Positions 1 through 12,308 are shown, counted from the first letter of the stretch. The stretch: 64,000 bases of DNA from Chimonanthus salicifolius (GCA_013350335.1 CM023539.1:45060631-45124630), one strand, 5' to 3'. The notes: generated by a model from the sequence alone, not told the origin. Numbers and translations: made by a program.

Positions 1-604
1 AATTTTATCTACACTAAGGCTTGAATTGAATTTTCTTAACATAATGGATTTTATAATTATTATAATAAGAATTTTAATAGATGAAGAATTTGAGTGCATG
101 ATTAATAATTTAAGTGAGCTCCATATTCTAGGCCTTGATATTATTTTTAAAATATGGAACATAAAGCCTCCATAATTCTTTGACCTAGTTCCACTGTAAA
201 TATGTACATAGGTAGTTTAGGTGTTTTAAATTTTATTTTTGTTTATAAATCTAAAAACTCGTGAAATTGATGAACTAGGTTGGAAATAATTTAATTGCAT
301 CTTAATTCTGTATTTTAAATTAGATTGAGATTGTTTATATTTTTATATTAATGCCACCATCTTAATTAAAATTAGTTAAATTGTTAGATTCTATGTTTAA
401 ATCTAGAATGTTTCTAAATTAAGATTAAAACTCATAGATTAGATAAATAACTCCATATTTATGATTTTTCTCCATATTTCTTAAAGTTCTTAAAATAAGT
501 AATTCAATGATATATTTTCCTAAGTTCCGATGGGTTCGACCTCGCACTTAATCGCTATACTATTTAATGGTTTGTGCGCTTGCGAGTTATAAATTTAAAA
601 TTTG
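1..604. other. AT-rich intergenic DNA
   Basis: No coding potential, RNA gene or recognisable element was seen. It is unique within the window: the matching flank of the second duplication copy (before 45595) is different, so the left duplication boundary lies at its right edge. Confidence 0.5.
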
Positions 605-2485
605 CACAACACCTCACATGTTGGAAATCAAGGGACTCAGAAAAAAAAATGTGATCTTTTCACCGGAGATTTGATTCCAAACCCATCAGGACCAATTTAC
701 ACCGAACTGCCTTGCTACTGCCGCTGATCGTCTACAGCTCTGGCCGTTCCACCATCTGGCCAGACGCTGCTGCACCCAGAACAGTCAGCGTCCCGCCCGA
801 TCTTACATGTTCTGAGATCGTCTTCAGCGCTCTCTGAAGCCACCGATCGTCACCCATCTGTTTGATCAATTGCCTGACTGGTAATGCTTTTGATTTTGGC
901 CATTATTTCTCTTGTTTCTCTCCTCTATAGATTAGAAATCGTGGGTTTCTTTCCTTATCCATCTTATAATCCATTCATACATTGCCCAACCACCACGAGA
1001 AATGCCATTCCGATATTTGTACACATTTGTACAAGCTCATAGCAAAATTGTAAAACTTTGTGGGTACTAATTTGGGAGAAAAGGAAGAGACAGGAATCTT
1101 CACAAAATATTCTCTACTTATGAGACGGGTTTGGATATACACACTGGCAATGAATGAGTTTGACAGCCAGTCTATATGATTTGGTTTTAGACATACACTG
1201 AGGTGTTGTTGGTCTAAATATTTTTGGAGAATGGGTGTTTGTTCGTTTTAGTGGTGTGGAATTTGGGAAGTTGTTGAAGGGAGTTGTATTGAATCAGATC
1301 CAACCTCCTTTAGATCAGGTCAGATCTAGATTGGTTGGGTGGGCTGGAGTTTCTTAGCGTGACTGAACTTTGTTTGACACCATCCAATTTGACCCAACAG
1401 GCACTAACAATCATTAATTATTTGGATGGAAAAGGAGATGCTTCCACTAAAAGCAGTTTGTCATTTCCAGTTGGAATTCCAAATGAACTCAAACTTCCAT
1501 TTGCTATGTTGGAGTCGTTATATCACTTGTAATATTGGTTCATCAAGGCACATTTGTGATTCCAAATGTGTCATTCTAAACCATTATATAGCCAGCATTG
1601 AACCACCTTGCAAACCTGCCAGGCCTCTTTGCTTTAGCCTTCTTCGTCCTTCTCCCTTAGCCGAACCCATCCCATCTACCCGACTTTCTCCTTTTATCAG
1701 TGCACAACCCAGTTTTCATTACATATGTCTGCAGCAACCCATTTCCCTATTTTATTTTGAATGGTTGATATGGCCATTGGTCTTTAGATATGGTGAATTA
1801 TATGAGAAGGATGGGATTGAGTTTATTTTTTTAATGATGATCCAGGAAGTGGTGAGGTTGATAGTAGGGATCGATAGGGAAAATTGTTAACTCCAAAGAA
1901 CTTAGAATTATAGAGATACCATTAATTGGAAGATTAGTGAGATTAATAAACTATGAGGTGGGAATTCATGAACTTGAACTGATTACATGGTCTGTTTTGA
2001 TTGATGAATGTAATTAGAGGATCGGAGTAATGTCATGTTGGTACCCACTTTGATGGGAATTCCTACTGGGCGTTGACTAAGCCCACAATACTCTATTCTT
2101 TTAGAAATTAATACAGGAAAGGAGAAAGGTGATGAGGTTGGACCAAGCGTTAGCCATGCATAGACGAGGATGGCACAAGATGAAGAATGGCGTAGAGTCT
2201 ACTTGTTCATAGTGAATAAACATTACATTGGGTTAAGTTATTTGGAAGTTATGAACTATTTGAGAAAGTTGAATGGTTGTAATTAAACCTTTGATTTGAG
2301 ATTATTATCATGCTTTGCTTAGATTGAGAAGAATTGAATCATGGTGTTTAAATGAATGAATATATTTCCGCATTATTGTAAGTTAGTGTGTTGTCAAATA
2401 TACGTGGACTTTTTCCATGTGCACACACTGGTTGGGCCAGTTAAGGGTCGAATCTTCGGATTCAGACTTGACTTACGTCGTGACA
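605..2485 (+). mobile_element. 3' part of a long Gypsy-type LTR
   Basis: It is the counterpart of the right half of the LTR at 44431-48157. It ends with TACGTCGTGACA at 2485, the TG...CA type of LTR end. The left half is missing because the duplication starts inside the LTR. No protein-coding retroelement domain is present. It directly abuts the TPS exon 3 relic. The short open frames inside (for example around 1426-1890) show no family resemblance and are probably chance. Confidence 0.6.
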
Positions 2486-2518
2486 CTCTCCCCTCTCTTC
2501 CCGTTGTTATAAAAAAAA

Positions 2519-2541
2519 TTATATATATATATATATATATT
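2519..2541. repeat. (TA)n microsatellite
   Basis: A short TA run lies between the LTR end and the TPS exon 3 relic. Copy 2 has an A-rich stretch instead. Confidence 0.8.
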
Positions 2542-2567
2542 ATTCTGATAAATAGGGAGAAAGGGAC

Positions 2568-2906
2568 GGAGCATTACATCTTCAAGGAGACTTTAGCCTG
2601 TGATATTCGAGGTTTGTTGAGTTTATATGAAGCGAGATATTTGGGAACTTTTGGAGAAAAAATATTAGATGAAGCCATTAGTTTTGGTAGAGAGCAACTT
2701 AAGTTGGCAATTCTCCATCTTAAGCCTCCCATTTCAACATTGGTTGAGCTTGCTCTAGAGCTTCCTCTACAGAAGCAGGTTGAGAGGTTGCAAACAAGGT
2801 ACTATATTTCTATTTATGAAATTGAGAAGGATCGAAATGACATCTTATTAGAGTTTACAAAGTTGGATTTCAATCTACTACAATTGTTGCACAAAAAGGA
2901 GCTAAA
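2568..2906 (+). pseudogene. Terpene synthase exon 3 relic (copy 1)
   Basis: The translated stretch reads as the third exon of a TPS-a/b terpene synthase N-terminal alpha-helical domain. It contains [38 protein letters not shown] and [13 protein letters not shown]. It matches exon 3 of the complete gene at 37198-37570 almost throughout and ends at a GTAAGT donor (2907). The frame is open, but the first 10 or so residues of the exon are replaced by sequence next to the LTR end. No exon 1, 2 or 4 lies nearby on this strand. It is a gene fragment and cannot make an enzyme. Copy 2 at 48225-48571 shares its ancestry but is frameshifted. Confidence 0.85.
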
Positions 2907-2985
2907 GTAAGTCTCTCTCTCTCTCTTTCCCCAAAATAATTTTATACACATGGCCAGTCTCGAGGCACAATATGCTTTCTCAAAA

Positions 2986-3562
2986 ATACATTGGCTGCAT
3001 TAAATTTGTTTGTCCTTTTGATGAGAAGTTTTGTATCTTTTCTAATAATTAAAATGACAAAATACCTTTGGCATGAGTCACGTGCCTTTTATTTGATAAT
3101 TTTTTTTTTTCATGTTTGAAGTACCGAGACTAACTTTTTCAATTAAAGTAGATTAATTCCTTTTAACTTTTACTTAAATGAAGATTGTATCCAAATGCAA
3201 TCTTCCCTATTCTTTAACTCATTAAATAAAGACTCAATTCGATATCATGAACAGCAAATTCTTATTTGATTATCATTTTCGATAGAATTCTGATAATCAT
3301 TTGATAAATACTTTTTTCCATTAAATCATAATAATAGCTTTTTTTTCTTGTAGAGTTGACAATTGTCAAATGCCACTAATATACAAGTATTATTGTTGTG
3401 AATTAATAAATACTTTGGTTGGATATTAAACATCTTTGAATAATAATGTTGGGATAGTACTAATGTGGAGCAATGATGTCCACATGACTACCTGTGATAC
3501 TTATACCATCATTTTTTTTAATCACCACATGATAGGCATGGGCTTATCAAATGACTAATCAA
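2986..3562 (+). repeat. 575 bp dispersed repeat (unit A, copy 1)
   Basis: It is nearly identical to 39385-39960 and 48650-49240. It starts with GCATTAAATTTGTTTGTCC and contains GTTGACAATTGTCAAATGCC. It has no coding potential. Two copies follow TPS exon 3 relics and one lies upstream of the complete TPS gene. It may be a non-autonomous transposon or a block inherited from TPS flanking DNA. Confidence 0.75.
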
Positions 3563-4780
3563 TGTTGTTAAATTCAATATAGAAACGTGTTTGTCTTCTC
3601 TCCAATGTGATGAGAGAGCAGTATATCATTGTATTAATAATAAATTGAGATATACAGAAGAGGAAAAATAAATAAATTACAATCAATTGAAATCAAATCG
3701 AATCCAATCCCTGAAATTAGAGAGAAGATAAGATCAACTCTAATCCTTCTCTTCAAGTTGGAGTGTGTATTGCTCAACTTGCGACTCAAAGCATGAAAAG
3801 GGTCAATATGATGCAGTAGCTGTAGGACTTGGAGAGCTTCCTTGATGTCGATCGAGCAGAAACTGGAATTGATGGAGAACAAGCCTTTGGACTGTTGCTC
3901 TTGGTTCAGTCAAGTCAATGTTGAAGGGTTCTCACAATTGAACTAAGTGGAGGTGGGTCCACGAGCAATGGATTTGAAGGGGAACGGGCTTGCTGGTAGG
4001 GTTTATGAATTTAGAAAAGAGGGATGGCAGCAATGGGACGTTAGGCTAAAAGGGGCGACGGTGGATTTCAATCCAGATGTAGCTGGTCTTCTTAGGCAGC
4101 TTCCTGTATGGCATCAATGGCAGAGGTAAACGTTCTGGAGCAGCGGAGAACTTGCCAGAGAGTCAGTAGACGTCTGGTTGCAGACGGCACTGCTGAGAAG
4201 GGGGAGGATGGAAGGTTGAAGATGAGGCAGCAGCAGAAGAGGGGCTGAACAGCACGTCGCTGGCGATAGAGCTTCAACGGCAGCAAACCCAGGAGAGATA
4301 GGCGTTGTTCTCAGGCAGCAGAAGTAGGCCGGCGAGCAGAGGGAAGGCGGCTGGTTTTCTGGCTGATTTACTGGCATGAAAGAAGCAGGCGTCGATCCAA
4401 GCGGCAACAGGCTTGCTCGATGCGGTTCTGGCAGCAGCCAGAAAGATCTGAACAGTAACAGATCTGCAGGAGAATAGAAGAGGAAGAGAAAGAAAGAGAA
4501 GGACAGCAGCAGTCCCGCCGTTTCAGAAGAGAGAAGAAAGAAGAAAGAAGGGGAAGAGGAAGGAAACTAGCAAAGGAATTAGCAAAATCTGCATATGTGT
4601 CCCTTAATCCCATCCGAGGAACTCCTTATAAAAGGGGAATAAGTGGGCTGAACCAAGAAGAGTCCGGGATTGCATCTACCGATCTTGGTAGTTTCCATTG
4701 CAAAAGTTTCCCCACCTTCATAGGAGAAGGGATCGAGAAGAAAAGCCGTGAGTCGGCTGGGAGAGGAAGACTCTTTCACC
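3563..4780 (-). mobile_element. Decayed Copia-like retroelement end
   Basis: On the minus strand of copy 2 (49419 region), CTAACTTGAGGGAGAG looks like a Copia polypurine tract followed by an LTR of about 180 bp (3563-3742 here) that ends near TTTAACA. The GC-rich stretch beyond it (3947-4600) is rich in AGCAG/GAAGAG and resembles non-coding leader sequence of such elements. Small overlapping open frames there are not convincing. No gag or pol domain is seen. Confidence 0.4.
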
Positions 4781-4880
4781 CGTGCTACATCACTTGGTGT
4801 ATCCTAAGAGTAGTTAGCTCACCCTTGAAGATTTTTACGTTGGATATCACGTGATTTTTCACACGTAAATTCCTATTGAA
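4781..4880 (+). mobile_element. Partial SINE-like 3' half
   Basis: The block with TGTATCCTAAGAGTAGTTAG, GCTCACCC and TTTTTACGTTGG parallels the 3' half of the SINE-like elements at 5594 and 61000. It keeps the terminal CACACGTAAATT. The 5' tRNA-like half is absent. Confidence 0.4.
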
Positions 4881-5593
4881 TGCAAAACCACGTCAATTGT
4901 TGTTTCTGATTTTTTTTTTTTTTAATTCAATTGCTTAGAGGCTTATAATACAATCTACAAATGGGTTATTTCATGAGAAAACCCCAAATTATCCTTTTTA
5001 ACCCACCTAAACAAGCCTTAGGTAAGCTTCCTATTAAAAGTTAATACAAAATAATATATAATTAGATGAAATATGTGAAAAACTACATAAACATGAGACA
5101 ATTTAAGTTTCATTTTTATTCAATTATTCTAATTTCATGAATAAGACTACAAAATTACTTATAACTATTAAATTTTGAACCATTAAACTCAAAAAGCCAA
5201 ATGGAATGAGCATGAAAATTTTAGGCCACTATCAATCCATATGACTCCTGCACATCCTATGCAATTTTACATTGTGTTTTGACTAACTTCATTAAAATAA
5301 TTATTATGTAACAACCAACTTGAGTCCACTTCAACATAATATTTAATCGTTTTAAGTCATTTGACCCACTCTTTAGTGGCCTATGAAAATGTGGATTTCA
5401 CTTTTTGATATAACCACAATGATATTAAGAGCAAGACAAATTCTTCTATTGCAGCAATTCACTCTATCTTCATCATTTCTACTATGATTTTTGTTTTTTA
5501 AAGTGAATGTATAAAATCATTTTAATTTTTGAACATTAAAATGAATGATATAGTAAATATTTATATCATTAATATCTAATATAATTATAATAG
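4881..5593. other. AT-rich intergenic DNA
   Basis: No gene or recognisable element was seen. It is repeated in copy 2 (50566-51266) with a small deletion. Confidence 0.5.
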
Positions 5594-5737
5594 GTGCAGT
5601 TCAACTATTTGCCTCTCGCCTCAAGAAACGAGAGATTATGGATTCGAACTCCCATTGCCTAATCTTGGTGTCTTAGGGAGTTTATCCATAGAGATTTTAC
5701 GTTGAGTATCCTACAGTTTTCCATACGTAAATTAAAA
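5594..5737 (+). mobile_element. tRNA-derived SINE-like element (copy 1)
   Basis: It has a tRNA-like head, TTGCCTCTCGCCTCAAGA, then a B-box-like GGATTCGAACTCC. These are followed by a body ending in CCATACGTAAATT and an A-rich tail. The same layout is seen on the minus strand at 61000-61115, where the B box reads GGGTTCAAATCCC. Head with pol III boxes and A-rich 3' end fit a plant SINE. No clear target site duplication was found. Confidence 0.5.
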
Positions 5738-7804
5738 AAATATATATATAAGGGAGAATACATTTAGAACAGTTTATGAATTTAATGTCATTGCTCAAAA
5801 GCCCCACCCTATACACCCGCCAAACACTCATATCAGACAAAAATGGCATTTCTGTAATTATATAAAATTATTTGTCTAAATTTGTGAGTTGCTGGAGAAT
5901 TTGTCTTCATTGAAGAAAGTTGCGCTCTGCAATCGTTCTCCTGTCTAATGCCATCGAATTGCAGGCTCACGTCTATACGCCGCACGTGCAAAAAAGCACG
6001 TGAAGACTCAATAGTACATGCATAGCTTTACCCCTCCCATCCACCATGTGTGCTATTAACGTGCGCCGTAGGGTACGCAGCGCCGACGCTGTGGGGCCTA
6101 CGTAAGAACCTGACCCATCCACCACTGAATTAAGGTGGACCCACGTGAATCTGTTATTTTCTCTTTTTCGTTTTCGATAAGTGTTTGGTGCAAAAATTGA
6201 TTGGTTAAGTAATTTGATAGTGCAAATCTTGATCATTGGTTAAGTAATTTGATTCAATCCAAACTAGGTTAAGTAATTTGATAGTGCAAATCTTGATTAT
6301 TGGTTAAGTAATTTGATTCAATCCAAACTATCCTATCTTTTAAATAGATTTATTTGATTATATCAATCTTAAACAAGTAGATAAGTCTATTTGTTACACA
6401 CTATGGAAAACAAGCATATAAAAATCTTTAGATTAGAAAATGAATATTTAATAAACCTTTTTCTTGTTTAAATTCATTTTCACAAAAAAAAAAAACCAAC
6501 AAACATGTAAGTGTCTCAAAACAATGATCAATTTATCAATAGATTTCTTAACTTGAGAAATCTTAATTATGTCTTGCGAGTAAACTATCCAAAATACTTC
6601 TTTGAAAAAAATTAATTATTTTATTATAATTTTTTAGTTTGAAGAAACAACTGTTTTTAAAGAGGAAACATTGGAATCACTTGACTTCTATTATTTTTCT
6701 CTCATTTCTATAAAATTCATTAAAATTATTTGGTTTATCTTTTTACGAGTGTTTGATTTAGACAAAGAAAGAGTAATACTGGAATAACTAATTTATAAAA
6801 TTAAATGAAAAAAATTATATGAGAGATAGAATCTATTATAAAAGAATTTTTATAAGTAAATTTTTTATTTAAAAGATAATTAGTAAACTAAAATCATAGT
6901 AATTTTAAAAATTTCTAAGACAGAAAATATAGAAAGGATGAGATTGAAAAAAAGATAAGAAGTCCTTTTCGAAGAATGAAATGAGATAAGGTTTTTTACT
7001 ATTAAAAAAATTATGAAACGAGATTACAGGAATATTTCAGTCTTGCAGTGCCCACTTCCATACAAATCCTTTTAAAAACATTGATTTTGATACAGGCTTA
7101 ATTTAATTTGTATGTATTACTTTCTTGATTAATATTTTGGAACCGATGGCTCCATATTCGACGTAAACACCGCGGCGCACGTTAATTCATATGGGACAAT
7201 GTTCGTAACAGACAAACAGAGACGACAAAAGAAGGAAGAGTCGACAAGGTGTTTGTTATTCGTACAATCGTACCTTCCTTCCAATTATCCCCTCCCTCCA
7301 CGTGTCTCAATCCTCAGCCGTTTTTTCCTTTCCAAAAAAGATATCATTATTCCCAAATTATACCACAATTCGGCTGTCTGAGCATTCTTAATTAGATGGA
7401 TAATATTTTTTTAAATAAAACAGGAAAAATATATAGACAATAAGTATGTGACACTTTTACCAATGCCAGGTTTATCACTTCAGATTTAAAATATTAATCA
7501 GTGTAAATAATTAATTTTAATATTCTATTTTATAAAACTATAATTATTATGATTTGCTAAAAGCTAGACTGTCAAAGTATCCCTATATTTAAGTAGATTT
7601 CTCATTAGAATTTTATGTGAGACACACTCCATTTATTGGAATATATAGTAAATGATAAAATAAATAAAGAGACTTTGACATTATTATAAGTAGTTGATTC
7701 ATTCATTACCCAATCTCACAAAGCCACGATGCTTAAATATAGAACTTTTCATTTCTGAATCATCTCATAAAGTTGAAAGTGATTGAATTTTTTTTTAAAT
7801 TATA
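5738..7804. other. Non-coding DNA between SINE and MITE
   Basis: Apart from the 64 bp tandem repeat at 6203-6330, I see no gene or element. The small open frame at 7199-7381 is present in both copies but its C-terminus is not conserved, so it is unlikely to be a gene. Confidence 0.45.
6203..6330 (+). repeat. 64 bp tandem repeat, two units
   Basis: Units start at 6203 and 6267 with GGTTAAGTAATTTGATAGTG. Each unit is itself a near-duplicate of a 30 bp piece. The array is also present in copy 2 at 51859-51986. Confidence 0.85.
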
Positions 7805-7996
7805 TTTTCTCCGTCCCATTTTAGTTATCTCATTTGAAATATTTGTATTTTTTAAGAAACTCTCTATATAAATCTTAGCATTTTATGTGATCTCATTCAT
7901 TTTCAGCACACTTTATACTACTCCAACATAAATGAGACAACTATTTTGGAGAAATTTCAAAATCCATATAGGACAACTAATTTGGGACAGAGGAAG
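7805..7996. mobile_element. Stowaway-like MITE (copy 1)
   Basis: About 190 bp with terminal inverted repeats: the left end TTCTCCGTCCCATTTTAGTT pairs with the right end AACTAATTTGGGACAGAGGAA. CTCCGTCCCA-type termini are typical of plant Tc1/mariner MITEs. Confidence 0.65.
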
Positions 7997-8000
7997 TCTT

Positions 8001-8164
8001 CAGGGCTGGCCCTGAGCATAGGCAGTGTAGGTCGCCGTCTAGGGCTCCCAGACAGAAAGAGCCTCCGTATATTTAAACTCATTAATATATCAGTCACAAA
8101 GGGCCTCTGAAATCTCACTCTGCCTAGGGCCCCTGAGATTTTATGGGATCTCAGGGCTGGCCTT
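8001..8164. mobile_element. 164 bp hAT-like MITE (copy 1)
   Basis: It begins CAGGGCTGGCCCTGAGCAT and ends near GATCTCAGGGCTGGCCTT. A relative of the same length lies inverted at 32104-32267, where a 9 bp target duplication is visible. The CAGGG-type ends and the 8-9 bp duplication suggest the hAT superfamily. It is non-coding. Confidence 0.65.
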
Positions 8165-8719
8165 GGGAGTATTATTCAGGGACTATTCAATCTATCAAAT
8201 CTAATAATGTGAAATTTACCCATAATAAATATAAAGTTTTTAAGAGAAAATTAACATGTCAATCATCCAGAGCTGCTAATGATTTACCAGCTTCCACTTC
8301 CCTGTCTATAGGCTCCTTAGTATCCTACCGAAATAAGTAAGTCTTATTTAAATTTAGTGTTTATTTCAGTAAAGAGTCTTGCCAAAGCTTACTGATAAAA
8401 AAATTATTAGTACTTACAATATTTTAAATCATAGAATTAACAAATATTATTAATTTAAACATTTTAATTTTCACAATAGCTATTTTATTTTTAAAAAAAT
8501 TCAAATTATTTAACTGCAATATGAGAATTCTGCAGCTAATAAGTCCAATTTTAAAATCTTAAAATAAGATTTATAAATCTCACATAATAAGAATTTTCTA
8601 AACTGAGACAATTATTTTTCAAGTGAATACTTATTAAATCTCACAAAATTTTAATTTATCCGAAAAGTCTCACCAACTAATTAGACACTAGATAGAGTTG
8701 ATTAGAATTATTCTCTGGT

Positions 8720-8960
8720 CTGATTCTCTAAAATCGGACGCTCAGTTAATGATGTGGCGGATTTCTTCGTCAAATTGAGTGTTGACGATCACTCTGCGGG
8801 TGTCTTCTTCTTCTAATTATTTTCCTTCTTTTTTCTTTTGCTTGTTCTTTTATTTTTGTCTTTTTCATCTTCTGGTCTAATCCTATAGACCTTTTGTTGT
8901 TTCTCTCCCCTCTTTTTAATAAAATTTCCAGTTACAGTTAAAAAAAAAAAAAAAAAAAAA
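8720..8960 (+). mobile_element. 5'-truncated LINE tail with poly(A) (copy 1)
   Basis: The body ends in about 21 A residues and is flanked by direct repeats AATTATTCTCTGGT at 8706-8719 and 8960-8973. This is the signature of target-primed reverse transcription. The start of the body can be read as the last residues of a LINE open frame (NDVADFFVKL...), like the RNase H-end of plant L1 elements. A T-rich 3' UTR follows. The same insertion is in copy 2. Confidence 0.8.
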
Positions 8961-9227
8961 ATTATTCTCTGGTATGTGTGTACGAACTTAGACGAGTAGT
9001 ATTTTCATTTCAAATAGAAGTAGGCAAGTTGAAAACTAGAAATTGAGAAACATGAAAGGGTGTATTTGCAACTTAAATATCTGTCGCTGTCAAACGAAGA
9101 GGCAATTTCAAAATTTACAAATAGGAAGGGGCTGTTTAAAAATTACTCTCTCTTTTAAATGAGGCCGCTGTCTCTCTCTCTCTCAGACGAGCTTTTTATT
9201 GCATTTTCCCTCGCAAGTATTCCTCCA

Positions 9228-10238
9228 ATGGATTTTACTCCATTTCTCCAATTTGAAGATCAAAAAAAAAATCCGTTCCCTACGGATTTCTGCTTCAGAA
9301 AACCTCAAATGGAGTTGGATTCCGTAACGCGATTCTTCGAAAACGGATCATCTACCTGCGCAAGGTTCGAAACGGTAGTCAATCCGAATTTTTCAGACCC
9401 GAATCTCTCGAAATCGTCAGTTTTCACAGCCGAAAAGAGCAGCGAAGTGTCAAATACCGGATTTCCGTCTGTTTTCTCACCGGATTTATTCTGTCATGAG
9501 TATCTGAACTTTTTCCCCGGCGAAACGGGAGCGGTTCACGTCAAGCAGCTGCTCGAAATGCCGAAACCCAACGATTTCGTGTCGGACAAGCTCAAATCGC
9601 CGAAATGCGAAGAACCCTACGATCTTACCATCTGCACCGTCCATCATGATGAGAACTCCACGACGGGTGGATCCGACGGTGCAGATCGGATGCTGATGCC
9701 CTTCTCACTGGCGAATCAGGTAAACTTGATGGATGGTAGAGATGGAAATATTTCTCCCATCGGATCGTCTCAGAAGCGAAGGCGACCTACAAACTGCTCA
9801 GATCCGCTTGCAGTAGGGGTGCTGCATCCTCCTAACGTACGCCCTCAGTGCATGTTAGCGGCGCAACGGCGCAAGACGATGAGCGACAGGACGAGGGTGC
9901 TAGAGAAGCTGATGCCATGGGAGAGGAAGATGGACACTGCGACGCTGCTGGAGGAGTCTTATAAGTACGTCAGGTTCCTGGAGGCGCAGGTTAGCGCGCT
10001 GCAGGGAATGCCGGTTCGGTCCGATTTGGGTATGTTTGGACCAGAACAGGGGCACGGACCAATTCTGAAATGTGGTGGTTTGGAGAAGCTGGATCGACAG
10101 CAGCTGCTGCAGGTGATGCTGAACTCGGAAAGAGTGAAAGAGAAGCTGTACTCGAGTGGGTGCTGCATTTTCTCTTTGGAACAGACGGCTGCTATGAAGA
10201 CCATTTGTCGATTGCAAGATTCTTATGCTGAAAGATAA
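9228..10238 (+). CDS. Atypical bHLH transcription factor
   Basis: A single-exon gene of 336 codons if the second ATG (9228, MDFTPFLQFEDQKK) is used. An in-frame ATG at 9159 would add 23 residues of CT-repeat translation and seems less likely. The C-terminal half has a helix-loop-helix: basic-like AAQRRKTMSDRTRVLEKLMP, loop WERKMDTAT, and helix 2 LLEESYKYVRFLEAQVSALQ. The His and Glu that read the E-box in typical bHLH proteins are absent from the basic region, so it may dimerise or bind an atypical site. It resembles the bHLH52/53/117 group of Arabidopsis. The N-terminal part is Ser/Pro-rich and unstructured, with KRRRP as a possible nuclear signal. It is a nuclear regulator whose target is not evident. 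A truncated second copy lies at 54673-55452. Confidence 0.88.
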   Translation: MDFTPFLQFEDQKKNPFPTDFCFRKPQMELDSVTRFFENGSSTCARFETVVNPNFSDPNLSKSSVFTAEKSSEVSNTGFPSVFSPDLFCHEYLNFFPGETGAVHVKQLLEMPKPNDFVSDKLKSPKCEEPYDLTICTVHHDENSTTGGSDGADRMLMPFSLANQVNLMDGRDGNISPIGSSQKRRRPTNCSDPLAVGVLHPPNVRPQCMLAAQRRKTMSDRTRVLEKLMPWERKMDTATLLEESYKYVRFLEAQVSALQGMPVRSDLGMFGPEQGHGPILKCGGLEKLDRQQLLQVMLNSERVKEKLYSSGCCIFSLEQTAAMKTICRLQDSYAER

Positions 10239-12308
10239 ACTCTCTGCGATTGATCTCTCTCTCTCTCTAACCAATGCTACAACTGACGCCTATTTCTCTT
10301 TTTGATATTGAGAGCTTATTGAAGAGGTAATTTTGTGATTTTTCTTCTTCTTTTTTTCTGGTTATGTTCACGAATGACAGAAGTGTTTTCCCTTTTTTTT
10401 TCTTTGTGATTTTTCTCCATTGGTTTTGTTCGCAAGTCCAATTCCGAACTCTAAGACGGCGATATATATTTTGTTTTTGTTGTATTGACTCGTTAATAGG
10501 ATGAGATTATACTACTTTCCTCTTCATTTCTGCAGCTTTATTGACATTTCTTGCTGATTATTTCTCTTTTCTGAGATCAGATTATTCAACAATCTCTCTC
10601 TCTCTCTCTCAAGAGGTTGGAGAGGGTTGTTTGCTTGCTCATTTTCTTTACAAGGGACTCTCATGGTTCCTTCTCTTTTTACTTTTTCTAAGCCTTGATT
10701 TGTTATGAATGGCAATCACGGAAATTGATGAAGTAGAAGCACTTGATGTTTGTAATTTTTATTTGGTAGCAGTTATCCAAATCTTTAACTAAATCATTTG
10801 TTTTGTGATTTGTTATTCTCATCTACTTTTTTTTTTATGACATTTTTGCAAATAGTTTAATCACACTTGTATTTATATATAAGGATTGAAGAAGGTTTTC
10901 GGTCTTCTTATAACATTTATTTGGGATTTGTTTTGTTTTAGAGTGTAATAAGAAAAGTGAAGAACAAGAGCTGGGGTTTATGTCTTCATTTTTCTTCTTT
11001 GTTTTGTTGTAGTTATTGTTCTTAATAGGGTATTATATGCTTCGATTTTGATTTCTTTAAGCATTCCCATTTACGGTATTTTTCTTTTATTTTTTTTCTT
11101 TTTTCAAAGAAACTCTGTTGGATTGGAGAATACTGAGCCGATGGGCAGAAAAATTCTTTCTGCTTTTCGGTTCTATTATAATAAGGCGTTGTGTGGTGAG
11201 AAATTTTATGAAAAAGTTGCATGTAGAGACCACTCAGACTCTATATATATATCTAGGATAATAGGAGTAGTATCTGAATAATCTTCACACGGATTAGTTT
11301 GATTGTCAATTTTCATCTTTATTTGTGGGAGGTTTTAAGATCAAGTCCCCTCAACGTAAAAGAGGTTACTCTCTTTAGTTCTATACTCGACTTGTGCAGA
11401 TTGAAAAGTTTACACATGCCTCAGTGATTAGTCAGATAGGACGTTTGGATACCTTGGTCTTAAAAGAAAATGTAGTAGTATCTGGATAAATTTTACCTCT
11501 ATGTAATTATCATATTTTGTTTAAATTAATAATTTGTATTTATTAAAATTTAAAAATCAAGATTATATAATTTAAATTATCAATTGATATTAAAATTTTA
11601 TATAAAATTCATTAACTAATTTGATGACATTTCTCATAGTCGAGTCTGTCCGTATGCTGCTTTGAGTGATATATCTTGAAGATTACGGCACTCTTTTTTC
11701 TTTATTTAAATATAAAATTATATCTTAATTTGCCATCAGATTATATCAGACCAAGGTGTCCGTCCAGGTCTCTTAGAGCAAAAAAAAAAAGCATTTTCAA
11801 TATTTAAACAGAGATAATTATGTAAAACTATAAATGAAATGTCATTTAAAAAATAGAGTTGTAGATGAAAACCTGAAAAAATATTATTTTTTAATTTGGG
11901 GATAGATTGGAAGGGATAGCTGATCCAGTCTTGTTCCTAAATTGGTAATTTAGGTGTTTGTTGTTATAAGATTATTAATGTGATCAAATATACTATTTTG
12001 TATATATAACTAATCCTCTTTTAAATGCTTCGTCGTATTAAAACTCTTCTATTAAATAAAATATACATTTATAAATATCTGAAAATTTGATTTAATGCAA
12101 TGCAAGTGGTACTAAAACATACATAAAAATTGCAAATAGCAGAGTCCATTTTGTATATTTTTTTATGAGAGATAAATATATCTACCGTGTGGGATTCACA
12201 TAAATTTGAATTTAAAATTTTAAATATATTCCTCTACCTATATATAATATAAAAGAGAGATTTCTTAGGATATCAAATTGTATAGTCTTTTAATTTTCTA
12301 TTTTTGTT
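10239..12308. other. bHLH 3' region and AT-rich intergenic DNA
   Basis: CT-rich tracts follow the bHLH stop (10252-10268, 10593-10609). No further gene was seen. The small open frames are A/T-rich and not conserved in copy 2. Confidence 0.5.

Noticed and set aside
1426..1890. 154-codon open frame, also seen at 46416-46865
   Set aside because: It lies inside LTR sequence, and the two copies share only what the duplication explains. No domain, odd composition, and frame-altering differences between copies.
4092..4613. Overlapping minus-strand frames rich in Leu, Ser and Cys
   Set aside because: They translate AGCAG/GAAGAG-rich retroelement leader sequence. Several frames are open at once because stop codons are rare in such DNA.
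8143..8340. 65-codon frame conserved in both copies
   Set aside because: It starts in the hAT-like MITE and continues into non-coding DNA. Conservation is explained by the duplication.
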